DNA of 64,000 nt from an uncultured Acetatifactor sp. (GTDB taxonomy: Bacteria; Bacillota; Clostridia; Lachnospirales; Lachnospiraceae), in the NCBI GenBank assembly GCA_934394815.1, contig CAKRRD010000001.1:224542-288541 (forward strand), written 5' to 3'. The notes under the pieces are model-generated. The model was not told where the DNA came from. It did no database searches and saw only the letters and a program-made list of their open reading frames with translations. Positions 17,247 through 26,053 of this stretch are shown piece after piece; within the stretch, counting starts at the first letter, position 1, and each line of letters begins with the position of its first letter. A program made the position numbers and the translations under genes.

Positions 17247-17791
17247 TGAGCGTTACATTAAGAAAAGTCGCGGAGGGAGATCTGGAACAGATCATGCGCT
17301 GGCGCATGGATCCGGATATCACTCGTTATATGAATACCGACCCGAAGCTGACGCTGGAAGGACAGAAGAAATGGTTTGCCAAAGTGCAGCAGGATCCGGA
17401 TGTGAGCTACTGGATCATTGAGATTGACGGCATGGCGGCCGGCGTCATCAACTACACGGGGCTGACGAACCCGGACGGAGATCTGGGCTGGGCATATTAT
17501 GTGGGTGAGAAGAAGCTGCGTAGTATCCAGACTGCTCTGGCATTGGAGATGAGCATGTATGATCATGCGTTTCTGGATCTGGGGAAACAGGCGGTGTACA
17601 GTGATGTCTTCACCCTGAATCAGGGAGTTATCCAGCTTCATAAGATCTGCGGATGTGAAGTCGTGGAAGAGAAAAAGGAGCATGTGGTGAAGAACGGAAC
17701 GGCTTATGATGTGACGTTCATGCGCATGACGGCGGAACACTGGAAAGAGATCCGGGACAGCAAGAAGTACGAGCATATTGTATTTCCTTAA
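17246..17791 (+). CDS. PseH-like GNAT sugar N-acyltransferase
   Basis: 181 residues; the ATG at 17246 overlaps the ACP stop. The start LRKVAEGDLEQIMRWRMDP and the motif ITRYMNTDPKLT, then QKKWF, are characteristic of PseH (UDP-4-amino-4,6-dideoxy-AltNAc N-acetyltransferase). PseH acts before PseG in the pseudaminic acid pathway. The coupling to an ACP rather than to pseC is unusual: the donor may be acyl-ACP instead of acetyl-CoA. The acetyl-CoA loop is weak (GEKKLRSIQTALAL in place of a clear Q/R-x-x-G-x-G/A), which fits a changed donor but also occurs in ordinary PseH. The GNAT at 91-681 could be the acetyl-CoA enzyme. Family good, donor inferred. Confidence 0.8.
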   Translation: MSVTLRKVAEGDLEQIMRWRMDPDITRYMNTDPKLTLEGQKKWFAKVQQDPDVSYWIIEIDGMAAGVINYTGLTNPDGDLGWAYYVGEKKLRSIQTALALEMSMYDHAFLDLGKQAVYSDVFTLNQGVIQLHKICGCEVVEEKKEHVVKNGTAYDVTFMRMTAEHWKEIRDSKKYEHIVFP

Positions 17792-17835
17792 AAAAGATTT
17801 TTATACGCAGGCTACGGAAAGGCAAGGGAACTATT

Positions 17836-18909
17836 ATGAACAAAGAGATCATGATTGGGAATCATAAAATCAGTGAGGATTCTCCTACTTTTGTAATCGC
17901 AGAGATGTCTGCGAATCATCTGATGGATTTTGACAGAGCAGTGGCTATCATGCAGGCGGCAAAGGATGCCGGTGCGGATGCCATTAAGATACAGACTTAC
18001 ACCCCGGATACCATCACACTGGACTGTGATGATCCCTGCTTTCAGATCACGCAGGGAACCATCTGGGACGGAACCACACTGCATAAGCTGTACCAGACTG
18101 CCTACACTCCCTGGGAGTGGCAGCCGAAGTTAAAAAAGATTGCAGAAGAGATGGGACTGGTGTTCTTTTCCTCTCCCTTTGATCTGACCAGCATCGATTT
18201 TCTGGAAGAGATGGATGTGCCGGTGTACAAGGTGGCATCCTTCGAGATCAACGACATTCCCTTTATCCGCAAGATCGCCCGTACCGGCAAGCCGATCATC
18301 ATGTCCACCGGTATTGCCTATCTGGCGGATATGGAACTGGCACTTCGTACCTGTAAGGAAGAGGGTAACGAGAATGTGATCCTGTTAAAATGCACTTCCG
18401 CCTATCCCGCGCCCTACGAGGATATTAACCTGAAAACGATTCCTTCCATGAAGGAAGTCTTTGACTGCGTGGTGGGTCTGTCAGATCATACCATGGGATG
18501 TGCGGTGGCCGGTGCCGGAGTGGCGCTGGGCGCAAAGGTGGTGGAGAAGCATCTGACCCTGCGCAGAGCGGACGGCGGTGCCGATGCCGCATTCTCCATG
18601 GAACCGGAAGAATTCAAGGAGATGGTGGATCATATTCGCATGATCGAGAAGGCGGCAGGCAGGGTGACTTACGACCTGACACCGAAGCAGAAGAAGAGCA
18701 GAGAGCATTCCCGTTCCCTGTTCGTGGCACAGGATATGAAGGCCGGAGATGTGTTTACTCCGGAGAATCTGCGGTCCGTAAGACCCTCCTGCGGCCTGCA
18801 TACCAAATATTATGAGGAACTGCTGGGCAAACGGATCACCCGGGATGCAAAACTGGGAACGCCCATGAGCTGGGATCTGGTGGATTTCACGGAGAAAGAA
18901 CAGCAGTAA
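17836..18909 (+). CDS. pseI: Pseudaminic acid synthase
   Basis: 357 residues. The NeuB-type barrel begins FVIAEMSANHLMDFDRA and continues with AGADAIKIQTYTPDTIT, the PseI signature. A C-terminal SAF (antifreeze-like) domain covers about residues 290-350 (SREHSRSLFVAQDMKAGD). The enzyme condenses 2,4-diacetamido-2,4,6-trideoxy-L-altrose with phosphoenolpyruvate to give pseudaminic acid. It lies between the PseH-like GNAT and PseG, as in many Pse operons. NeuB and LegI are related, but the MSANH and YTPDT motifs favour PseI. Confidence 0.9.
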   Translation: MNKEIMIGNHKISEDSPTFVIAEMSANHLMDFDRAVAIMQAAKDAGADAIKIQTYTPDTITLDCDDPCFQITQGTIWDGTTLHKLYQTAYTPWEWQPKLKKIAEEMGLVFFSSPFDLTSIDFLEEMDVPVYKVASFEINDIPFIRKIARTGKPIIMSTGIAYLADMELALRTCKEEGNENVILLKCTSAYPAPYEDINLKTIPSMKEVFDCVVGLSDHTMGCAVAGAGVALGAKVVEKHLTLRRADGGADAAFSMEPEEFKEMVDHIRMIEKAAGRVTYDLTPKQKKSREHSRSLFVAQDMKAGDVFTPENLRSVRPSCGLHTKYYEELLGKRITRDAKLGTPMSWDLVDFTEKEQQ

Positions 18910-18918
18910 GGAGCGGAA

Positions 18919-19971
18919 ATGTATTATTTTCGGGCAGACGGCAGTGCCGCCACCGGCGCAGGACATCTGATGCGCTGTCTTACAGTGGCACAGGAATTAC
19001 GGAAAAGAACGGAATCCCCGGAAGAACTCTGCTTTCTGTGTGCGGAGGAGGCTTCCGCGGAACTGTTGCAGAGCTGGGACATGCCGGTGAAGGTACTGGG
19101 GACGGATCCTTCCGATCTGGAAGGGGAGATTCCGGTACTGGAACAGCGGATACAGGGAAATGACCATGTCTTTCTGGTGGACAGCTATGCGGTGACGGAC
19201 GCCTATTTGCAGGAGCTGCACCGTTTCGGTAAGGTATATCTGCTGGATGATATGCAGCAGCACGCATTTCCGGTGGAGGGTGTGATCAATTATAACCTGT
19301 TCGCCTCCCCGGAAAAGTACCGGGAGTTGTATGGGGAAGAGACCGAAAAATATCTTGGGGCGGCCTATGTGCCGGTGCGGCAGCAGTTCTGTGAAGCCGC
19401 AGAACGCTACACTCTGTCGGAGGACGTGACGGATCTTCTGATCACTACCGGTGGTGGAGACAAGGATAACATTGCGGGAGAGATCCTGCGGGAGCTGTGT
19501 GAGCACAGCCTGTCGGGAGAATATGTAAAATATCATCTGGTAGTGGGAAGATTTAATCCAAACCTTAAGGAATTGGAACGATACGCTTCAAAGCACAGAG
19601 AGGTGGTTATGCACTGTGATGTGCGGGATATGGCGGGACTGATGGCGGATTGTCAGCTGGCGGTGACCGCAGGCGGTACAACGATCTATGAACTTGCGGT
19701 GCTGGGAGTCCCTTTTGTCTGTTTCTCCTATGCGGAGAATCAGGAGGGACTGACCGAATGGCTGGGAGAACACGGCATCAGCGGCTATGGCGGAGCCTGG
19801 CATCGGGATGCGGCGGCAACGAAGAAAGCCATCGGCAGCTGGTGTCGTCAGGCCTTTGAAAGCAAAGAATTACGCCGGAATGCCTGGAAAGCGGAGAGAA
19901 CCCTGATCGACGGACAGGGGGCTGCCCGGATCGCAGAGATCCTGCGGGCAGCGGAAAATATAAGGATATAA
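18919..19971 (+). CDS. pseG: UDP-2,4-diacetamido-2,4,6-trideoxy-beta-L-altropyranose hydrolase
   Basis: 350 residues. The N-terminal motif RADGSAATGAGHLMRC contains H16, equivalent to the catalytic histidine of PseG, in a GT-B (MurG-like) fold. The later LLITTGGGD and the AGGTTIYE loop complete the UDP site. It removes UDP to release the free altrose derivative used by PseI. Nine bases separate it from pseI. With pseF, pseH-like and pseI, four of the six Pse enzymes are in the operon; pseB is not in the window and pseC may be the fragment at its left edge. Confidence 0.88.
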   Translation: MYYFRADGSAATGAGHLMRCLTVAQELRKRTESPEELCFLCAEEASAELLQSWDMPVKVLGTDPSDLEGEIPVLEQRIQGNDHVFLVDSYAVTDAYLQELHRFGKVYLLDDMQQHAFPVEGVINYNLFASPEKYRELYGEETEKYLGAAYVPVRQQFCEAAERYTLSEDVTDLLITTGGGDKDNIAGEILRELCEHSLSGEYVKYHLVVGRFNPNLKELERYASKHREVVMHCDVRDMAGLMADCQLAVTAGGTTIYELAVLGVPFVCFSYAENQEGLTEWLGEHGISGYGGAWHRDAAATKKAIGSWCRQAFESKELRRNAWKAERTLIDGQGAARIAEILRAAENIRI

Positions 19972-19983
19972 GACAGAAAATTT

Positions 19984-20850
19984 ATGAAGAAAAACGGGAG
20001 CCGGAAAGGAAAAATTATATACAGTGTGGCGGCAGTGGTTTTGTTCGCAGTGCTTTTGCTGCTGTTTTTCCCGGGAGACCGTGAATACCAGAGGATTCCC
20101 TATGATGTGGTATTCTTAGGGGACAGTGTGTACGGCCTGTGCCGGGATGAGACTTCCATCGCGGCAAAACTGCAGGAGAAAACGGGCTTAAAATGCTACA
20201 ACGGCGGACTGGGAGGAACGGTCCTCGGCAGGGCGGATACGGAGAGGCGGCTGGGATATACCAAGGATTCCATCTCCGTAGCGGGACTGGTGCGCTCCTT
20301 TGTGGTGAAAGACTTCGGCGTGCAGAGGACGGTGCATATCAGAGAGGCCGCCACGGATTATTTTGAGGATACCCTGGGGGATCTGGGACAGATCGATTTT
20401 GATCAGGTGAAGATTCTGTTCATCGGTTCCGGACTGAATGATTATCACTCCGGCAATCCCATTGAATCCACGGCGGATCCGTATAATCCCTATGATGAAT
20501 ATACCTATTGCGGGGCTATCCGCAGTATTGTGAAGGAATTGCGGGAAGCCTATCCGGATCTGCGCATTATTTTTATCACACCACCCTATACCTGGTATAC
20601 GGTGCCGGAACTGACCTGCGAAGAATACGATTTGGGTGGCGGTGTTCTGGAAGATTATGTCAACGCGGAGATCGGGCTATGTGAAGCCCTGGATGTGGAA
20701 GTCATAGACATCTACCATGACTATTATCCCCATGAGACCTGGGATGATCTGTACCGGTATACGGATGACGGGCTGCATCCCAATGAGGTGGGACGGGAGA
20801 AGATCGCCCAGACATTGGCGGACTATCTGAATAACAACACGGAGGAGTGA
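19984..20850 (+). CDS. SGNH/GDSL hydrolase, membrane anchored
   Basis: 288 residues with one signal anchor at about residues 10-29. The block I motif FLGDSVYG places the serine nucleophile at S48. GSGLNDY gives the oxyanion-hole asparagine, and DGLHPNEVG gives D262 and H265. All four SGNH blocks are therefore intact. The active domain faces outside. Such proteins in glycan loci often add or remove O-acetyl groups. It follows pseG closely and precedes a GtrII gene, so a modified surface glycan is the likely substrate. Compare the degenerate relative at 31705-32910. Family sure, substrate unknown. Confidence 0.82.
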   Translation: MKKNGSRKGKIIYSVAAVVLFAVLLLLFFPGDREYQRIPYDVVFLGDSVYGLCRDETSIAAKLQEKTGLKCYNGGLGGTVLGRADTERRLGYTKDSISVAGLVRSFVVKDFGVQRTVHIREAATDYFEDTLGDLGQIDFDQVKILFIGSGLNDYHSGNPIESTADPYNPYDEYTYCGAIRSIVKELREAYPDLRIIFITPPYTWYTVPELTCEEYDLGGGVLEDYVNAEIGLCEALDVEVIDIYHDYYPHETWDDLYRYTDDGLHPNEVGREKIAQTLADYLNNNTEE

Positions 20851-20857
20851 CAGACGG

Positions 20858-22411
20858 ATGAAGAGTCCCTGGGAATTTTTTCAAGACAGCAGAGCAAAGA
20901 TCAAAAGTACATGGAAAATCGCGTTTTTTTCAGCCTTTTTACTGGGAATCCTGATCCATCTGCCGGTGATGCTTTCGGACATTCCGAATCATGACGGCTT
21001 AAGCAGCATGTATTTTGACCAGAATATGATCACTTCGGGACGCTGGTTTTTATCCATTGCCTGTGGCTTCTCTTCTTATTTTACGATTCCCTGGATCATC
21101 GGTCTGATCGGCCTGTTCTGGCTTGGGCTGGCAGCGGCGGCGCTCACGGAGGTACTGGAACTGACGGATCCGCCGGTGATCACGGCGGTGGGCGGACTTT
21201 TGGTTTCTTTTCCGGCACTGGCATCTACCTTTGCCTATGTATTTACCTTGGATGGTTATATGCTGGCGCTGTTCCTTGCGATTCTGGCAGTTCTTTTTAC
21301 GAAAAAATATGAGAAGGGCTGGCTGGCCGGTGCGGTATGCCTGGCATTCAGCATGGGAACCTACCAGGCCTATCTGCCCTTTGCCATTCTGCTGTGCGTA
21401 TATGTGATCCTTCTCTTTTTCATGGAAACAAAAGGGTTTCGGGATAAGGCTGTTTATGTACTGCGTTATCTCGGTATGGGAGCCGCCGGTGCGGTCCTGT
21501 ATTATGTGATCTTACAGATCCTGCTGAAACTGCAGGGAAAGGTACTGGATACCTATCAGGGAATCAATTCCATGGAGCATGGCTCCGGACAGGGACTTTT
21601 CGCAACGGTTAAGGGAATGTATCTGGATTTTCTGGCATTTACGGTACACGGGAATGTACTGGTGAACAATATTTTCTCCCTTGCCGCCTGTGCGGTACTG
21701 GTGCTTCTGACGGCATATCTGCTGATAAGAGGCATGCTGCAAAGAAAATGGTGGAAGAATCCGTTATTTTTCGTTATAATAATTCTATTGGCCGCAGGAC
21801 TTCCGCTTCTGACCAATGTGATCCTGGTGATCTCACCGAATCTGACCTATCATCTGCTCATGAGGTATCAGTGGATACTCTATCTGATCCTGATGCTGGC
21901 ATTTGTGAGCCGGGGCGCCACGACGGAAGGAAAAGCGGATACCGGTATCCAGTGGGCTGCACTGCTGGCAGCGGTCGTTTTGATATTTAACTATGGAGTA
22001 TCGGACAACATCGGATATTCCAATCTGGAGAAAAAATACGAGAAGACCTATGCGTACTGTGTACGCCTGTTAGACCGGATTGAGCAGACGGACGGGTACT
22101 ATCAGGGGATTCCCATCGCACTGGTGGGTGTGATCGGGTATGACGAGTTCCCCACCACGGATATTACCGGGAATGTCACGGACGGAATGATCGGCCTCAG
22201 CGGAGATTATCTGATCTATAAGGGAGCGGATTACCAGTCCTTTATGCAGAATTATCTGGGGGCAACCCTGAATTTCCTGGATCCGGATACCGTAGGGGAG
22301 ATCTATATGACGCAGGAATATATTGACATGGATACCTTTCCGGGAGCCAATTCCACGAAAGTCGTGGAGGGTATCCTGTATGTCAAGACCGAGAACTGCG
22401 GAAGGGATTAA
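20858..22411 (+). CDS. GtrII-family membrane glucosyltransferase-like protein
   Basis: 517 residues, eight bases after the SGNH gene. Near the N-terminus are a helix, then HDGLSSMYFDQ and TSGRW, the pattern expected for the first outside loop of GtrII (Glucos_trans_II) proteins. About ten more helices and a soluble tail of about 110 residues follow. It is directly followed by a GtrB-like GT2, giving a GtrB/GtrII pair like phage serotype-conversion cassettes, though in reverse order. The first paralogue is at 4832. The donor would be a polyprenyl-phosphate sugar made by the neighbour. Confidence 0.78.
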   Translation: MKSPWEFFQDSRAKIKSTWKIAFFSAFLLGILIHLPVMLSDIPNHDGLSSMYFDQNMITSGRWFLSIACGFSSYFTIPWIIGLIGLFWLGLAAAALTEVLELTDPPVITAVGGLLVSFPALASTFAYVFTLDGYMLALFLAILAVLFTKKYEKGWLAGAVCLAFSMGTYQAYLPFAILLCVYVILLFFMETKGFRDKAVYVLRYLGMGAAGAVLYYVILQILLKLQGKVLDTYQGINSMEHGSGQGLFATVKGMYLDFLAFTVHGNVLVNNIFSLAACAVLVLLTAYLLIRGMLQRKWWKNPLFFVIIILLAAGLPLLTNVILVISPNLTYHLLMRYQWILYLILMLAFVSRGATTEGKADTGIQWAALLAAVVLIFNYGVSDNIGYSNLEKKYEKTYAYCVRLLDRIEQTDGYYQGIPIALVGVIGYDEFPTTDITGNVTDGMIGLSGDYLIYKGADYQSFMQNYLGATLNFLDPDTVGEIYMTQEYIDMDTFPGANSTKVVEGILYVKTENCGRD

Positions 22412-22414
22412 AGA

Positions 22415-23383
22415 ATGTCATTGTTATCTATTGTTTTACCGGCATATAACGAAGAACAGAATATTGCCAATACCGCAAAAGTACTGGGAGATCTGCTGGA
22501 ACAGCACGGGATCGATTATGAACTGGTCTTTATCAGTGATGGATCGAAGGACGGCACTTTTGACCGCATACAGGAGTGCGCGGCGAAGAACCCAAGGATA
22601 CGGGGCGCGGAGTTCTCCCGGAACTTCGGAAAGGAAGCCGGTATTTTTGCAGGACTGGAGCTGACTACGGGAGATGCAGTGATCGTTATGGACTGTGACC
22701 TGCAGCATCCGCCTGGGGTGATCCCGCAGATGTGGGAGAAATGGCAGCAGGGAGCCGAGATCGTGGAGGGCATCAAGTCCGACCGCGGTAAGGAAAGCCT
22801 GGGGTATAAGCTTTCCGCAGGACTTTTTTACAAGATCATGAGCAAACTGATCAAGATGGACATGAATGCCTCTTCCGATTTTAAGCTTCTGGACAGAAAA
22901 GTAGTACAGGTCCTTTTGGAACTGCCGGAGCGCAATACCTTTTTCCGGGCACTGACTTTCTGGGCGGGATTCCGCACGGAGACCGTGGAATACGAGGTAC
23001 AGGAGCGGAAATACGGACAGAGCAAGTGGTCCTTCTGGAGCCTGATGAAATATGCCATCACCAATGCCACTTCGTTCAGCACCCTGCCGCTGCAGCTGGT
23101 GACGATCCTGGGCATGGTGTCGATCCTGTTCAGTGTGGTTCTGGCGATCCAGACATTAGTACGTTATCTTATGGGGACAGCGGTGGAAGGCTTTACCACA
23201 GTGATCCTGCTGATCCTCATTATTGGTGGATTCATCATGTTGAGCCTTGGTGTGATCGGCCATTATATTGCAAGAATTTATGAGGAAGTCAAAGGCAGAC
23301 CGAAATATATCATCAGCCATGTGACGGAGAATGTGCCGGGGACAGCGGTAGGAAGCTGGAAACGGGAACACAGAGAAAATTGA
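22415..23383 (+). CDS. GT2 polyprenyl-phosphate glycosyltransferase, GtrB/DPM1-like
   Basis: 322 residues, starting three bases after the GtrII stop. GT-A motifs: LSIVLPAYNEE, VFISDGSKDGT, and VMDCDLQHPP with the D-x-D metal site. Two TM helices near the C-terminus (about residues 230-255 and 265-295) end in GHYIARIYEE. This is the standard GtrB/YfdH architecture; it would attach a hexose to undecaprenyl phosphate. Its partner is probably the GtrII protein just upstream. Second GtrB-like enzyme of the window, after the one at 691. Confidence 0.87.
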   Translation: MSLLSIVLPAYNEEQNIANTAKVLGDLLEQHGIDYELVFISDGSKDGTFDRIQECAAKNPRIRGAEFSRNFGKEAGIFAGLELTTGDAVIVMDCDLQHPPGVIPQMWEKWQQGAEIVEGIKSDRGKESLGYKLSAGLFYKIMSKLIKMDMNASSDFKLLDRKVVQVLLELPERNTFFRALTFWAGFRTETVEYEVQERKYGQSKWSFWSLMKYAITNATSFSTLPLQLVTILGMVSILFSVVLAIQTLVRYLMGTAVEGFTTVILLILIIGGFIMLSLGVIGHYIARIYEEVKGRPKYIISHVTENVPGTAVGSWKREHREN

Positions 23384-23408
23384 AAGACAGCAGAAAAGAG
23401 GATGCGCT

Positions 23409-24560
23409 ATGGGAGAGATCGATATTAAATTTAATGTACCGCCCTATGTGGATAAAGCAGCAGATTATATTCAGGAATGTGTAAAAAATCAGAAAATCTG
23501 CGGAGACGGAGAATATACGAAAAAATGTAATGCCTGGATCGAGGAGAGAACCGGCACCGGTAAGTGCCTGCTGACGACCTCCTGCACCCATGCAACAGAG
23601 CTGGCGGCACTTCTGTGCGACATCCAGGCCGGAGACGAAGTGATCATGCCTTCTTATACGTTCGTATCTACGGCGGATGCCTTTGTACTCCGCGGTGCGG
23701 TTCCCGTATTTGTGGATATCCGTCCGGATACCATGAATATTGACGAAACACTGATCGAGGATGCCATCACAGAGAAGACGAAAGCCATCGTTCCGGTGCA
23801 TTATGCCGGTGTGGCCTGCGAAATGGATACCATTATGGACATCGCAAAGAGACATCATCTGAAGGTAGTAGAAGATGCCGCCCAGGGTGTGATGGCATTT
23901 TATAAGGGAAAGGCACTGGGAACCATCGGTGACTTCGGTGCCTACAGCTTCCATGAGACCAAGAACTACAGCATGGGTGAGGGCGGAGCATTACTGATCC
24001 GTGATAAGAAGGATGTGGAAGAAGCGGAGATCATCCGGGAAAAGGGAACCAACCGCAGCAAATTCTTCCGCGGACAGATCGACAAATATACCTGGGTCAA
24101 CTACGGGTCCTCCTATCTTCCCAGTGATATGAATGCGGCATATCTTTACGCACAGCTGGAGATCGCCGATGAGATCAACGAGGCCAGACTGGCCTGCTGG
24201 AACCGCTATTATGAGCAGCTGCTTCCCTTAAAGGAGGCGGGAAAGATTGATCTTCCCACCGTGCCGGAAGGCTGTGTACACAATGCCCATATGTTCTACA
24301 TCAAGGCCAGAGATCTGGAACAGAGAACGAGATTCATCAGTTACATGAAGGAAAACGGTGTGCTTACGGTATTCCATTACATTCCGCTGCATACTTCTCC
24401 TGCCGGACAGAAGTTCGGCCGTTTCCACGGAGAGGATCGTTACACCACAAAAGAGAGCGAGCGTCTGGCAAGACTTCCCATGTACTATGGGCTGACACTG
24501 GATCAGGTGGACTTCATCTGCGGACTGGTGAAAAACTTTTTTGAATTAGAGGAGCAGTAA
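23409..24560 (+). CDS. wecE: dTDP-4-amino-4,6-dideoxygalactose transaminase (WecE/RffA-like)
   Basis: 383 residues, close to the 376 of E. coli WecE. The match extends along the whole protein: ICGDGEYTKKC, GDEVIMPSYTFVSTADAF, RPDTMNIDETLIE, VPVHYAGVACEMDTI, VEDAAQGVM, and SFHETKNY with the PLP lysine at K185. WecE makes TDP-Fuc4N from TDP-4-keto-6-deoxyglucose, the product of RfbB, which is encoded at 36218. TDP-Fuc4N is best known from enterobacterial common antigen, so here it points to a Fuc4N-containing surface glycan. It sits between a GtrB-like enzyme and further membrane GTs. Very confident of family, good confidence in reaction. Confidence 0.86.
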   Translation: MGEIDIKFNVPPYVDKAADYIQECVKNQKICGDGEYTKKCNAWIEERTGTGKCLLTTSCTHATELAALLCDIQAGDEVIMPSYTFVSTADAFVLRGAVPVFVDIRPDTMNIDETLIEDAITEKTKAIVPVHYAGVACEMDTIMDIAKRHHLKVVEDAAQGVMAFYKGKALGTIGDFGAYSFHETKNYSMGEGGALLIRDKKDVEEAEIIREKGTNRSKFFRGQIDKYTWVNYGSSYLPSDMNAAYLYAQLEIADEINEARLACWNRYYEQLLPLKEAGKIDLPTVPEGCVHNAHMFYIKARDLEQRTRFISYMKENGVLTVFHYIPLHTSPAGQKFGRFHGEDRYTTKESERLARLPMYYGLTLDQVDFICGLVKNFFELEEQ

Positions 24561-24561
24561 C

Positions 24562-26019
24562 ATGCAAAAACTTGGCAGATCGCTTGCACAGATCGCAGGC
24601 AGATTTCTGTTCCTGGGTGTCTCCGTGCAGATCCTTCTGGGTATCTGCTGGAGCGTCAGATCCTTTGGAATTTTTCCGGAATTCGGCGATAGTTATATGT
24701 GGCTGAAAGCGTCAGAGACACTTGTGTGTGATGACTACATGGGGATCGGATACCCTCTTTTTCTGATGCTTGTAAAAGGGATAGAATCCATAAGTTCTAT
24801 CCCTTATACTTTTTTGGCAGATATGGTACAGATTGTGGTGGCTTTTGTGGCAGGAGCCGTATTTTTACAGGCCTGCGGAGTGACCGGGAGGACATTCCTG
24901 TGTTGGGGAAGTCTGGGACTTCTGACGTTTCCCTGTGCCATGCAGACCCATCTGGCAGTATTGCCGAACTCGCTGGGATATTCTTTTCTGTTATTGGAAT
25001 TGTCGGTGTTGCTCCGGATTCTGCGGCAGGACGTGGCACCTTTGCACGGAATGTTCCGGGCCGGGATCTGGTGGGGACTCAGCACCCTGTTTGTAGTGGA
25101 GAACCGGTATCTGGGACTGGTGCCGCTTGTGACAGTAGGACTGATTCATCTGTGGCAGCTGCGTAAGGGAACAATCGAAAAAAAGAGAATAGGGCAGGAA
25201 CTGTTGCTGCTGGCGGCAATGGTGGGAATCCTGTTTACATTGGTGCCAATGTGGCAGACACCGGGCAGCTACGGGAAAGCAGAGAATACCGTAAGTGCTG
25301 CCATGATGAGGAGATTCTGCTGGACCCATATGCGGGACAGGGAGGAATACGATGAATGGCCCGGGCAGCTGCGCGGACAACTGGAATGGGAAGATATTAA
25401 GAGGGCCGGATATTACGCAGGCACCATGGAGGAAGGCATTCAGAAGACACTGGAGGATCGTTTGGGAAAGGCGGAAGCACAGAAAATCTTCCGGGAATAT
25501 GCTCTGTATCATTTGAAGACTTATACTTCCGACAATCTCCACCAGATCGTATGGGATATCCTCGGTTATGGCATGCCTACGGTACTGCTGCAGTTATTGT
25601 TGGACGGCAGAGGGTATGATTCCTTCTCCGGAAGAAACGTGGATATTATGATGACGGGAGATCCGAGACTGACGGAGGTACTGCTAAAATACAGTTACTG
25701 GTGGTTCCTGTCGGGAATCGCAGTGATGGTGATTACCGGAATCGTTGGCGGAATCCTTACTATGGCAGTACGGAAAAAGGACAGGAAGACGCAGAAGGAA
25801 AGCCGTCAGACATCCGGAAATCGGGGATTGTTCTGGCAGATGACCGGGCTTTGTGTGATCACGGCCACAGGCATGATCCTGTGGTATACCCTGCAGGATG
25901 CGGGCTGTCTGGATTATAAAAACGGATTGCTGCCGGGATCTCTGTGGCTGGTGGGAATGATCCTTGGGATCCATAAGACCATCCTGAATGACAGAGACAC
26001 GGAAGAAAAGACAGAATAA
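24562..26019 (+). CDS. Polytopic membrane protein, probable GT-C-like (unrecognised)
   Basis: 485 residues; the start ATG follows GGAG in the end of wecE, one base after its stop. About ten hydrophobic helices lie across the protein, with an extracytoplasmic stretch containing RRFCWTHMRDREEYDEW and a charged C-terminal linker followed by two to three more helices. After the first helix, EFGDSYMW may be the acidic loop motif of a GT-C enzyme. I recognise no named family. The neighbours suggest a glycan transferase or polymerase. A terminator-like hairpin lies inside the gene at 24776-24815. Confidence 0.65.
   Translation: MQKLGRSLAQIAGRFLFLGVSVQILLGICWSVRSFGIFPEFGDSYMWLKASETLVCDDYMGIGYPLFLMLVKGIESISSIPYTFLADMVQIVVAFVAGAVFLQACGVTGRTFLCWGSLGLLTFPCAMQTHLAVLPNSLGYSFLLLELSVLLRILRQDVAPLHGMFRAGIWWGLSTLFVVENRYLGLVPLVTVGLIHLWQLRKGTIEKKRIGQELLLLAAMVGILFTLVPMWQTPGSYGKAENTVSAAMMRRFCWTHMRDREEYDEWPGQLRGQLEWEDIKRAGYYAGTMEEGIQKTLEDRLGKAEAQKIFREYALYHLKTYTSDNLHQIVWDILGYGMPTVLLQLLLDGRGYDSFSGRNVDIMMTGDPRLTEVLLKYSYWWFLSGIAVMVITGIVGGILTMAVRKKDRKTQKESRQTSGNRGLFWQMTGLCVITATGMILWYTLQDAGCLDYKNGLLPGSLWLVGMILGIHKTILNDRDTEEKTE
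24776..24815 (+). terminator. Terminator-like hairpin inside a coding region
   Basis: A perfect 11-bp inverted repeat (24776-24786 with 24795-24805) has an 8-base loop and is followed, after four bases, by six Ts at 24810-24815. It looks like an intrinsic terminator but lies about 215 bases inside the open reading frame of the membrane protein at 24562. It may be a chance result of codon choice or may reduce expression of the downstream operon. Confidence 0.4.
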
Positions 26020-26053
26020 AAATGTGACGGCAGAGAAACGGGAAGGAGGAACT

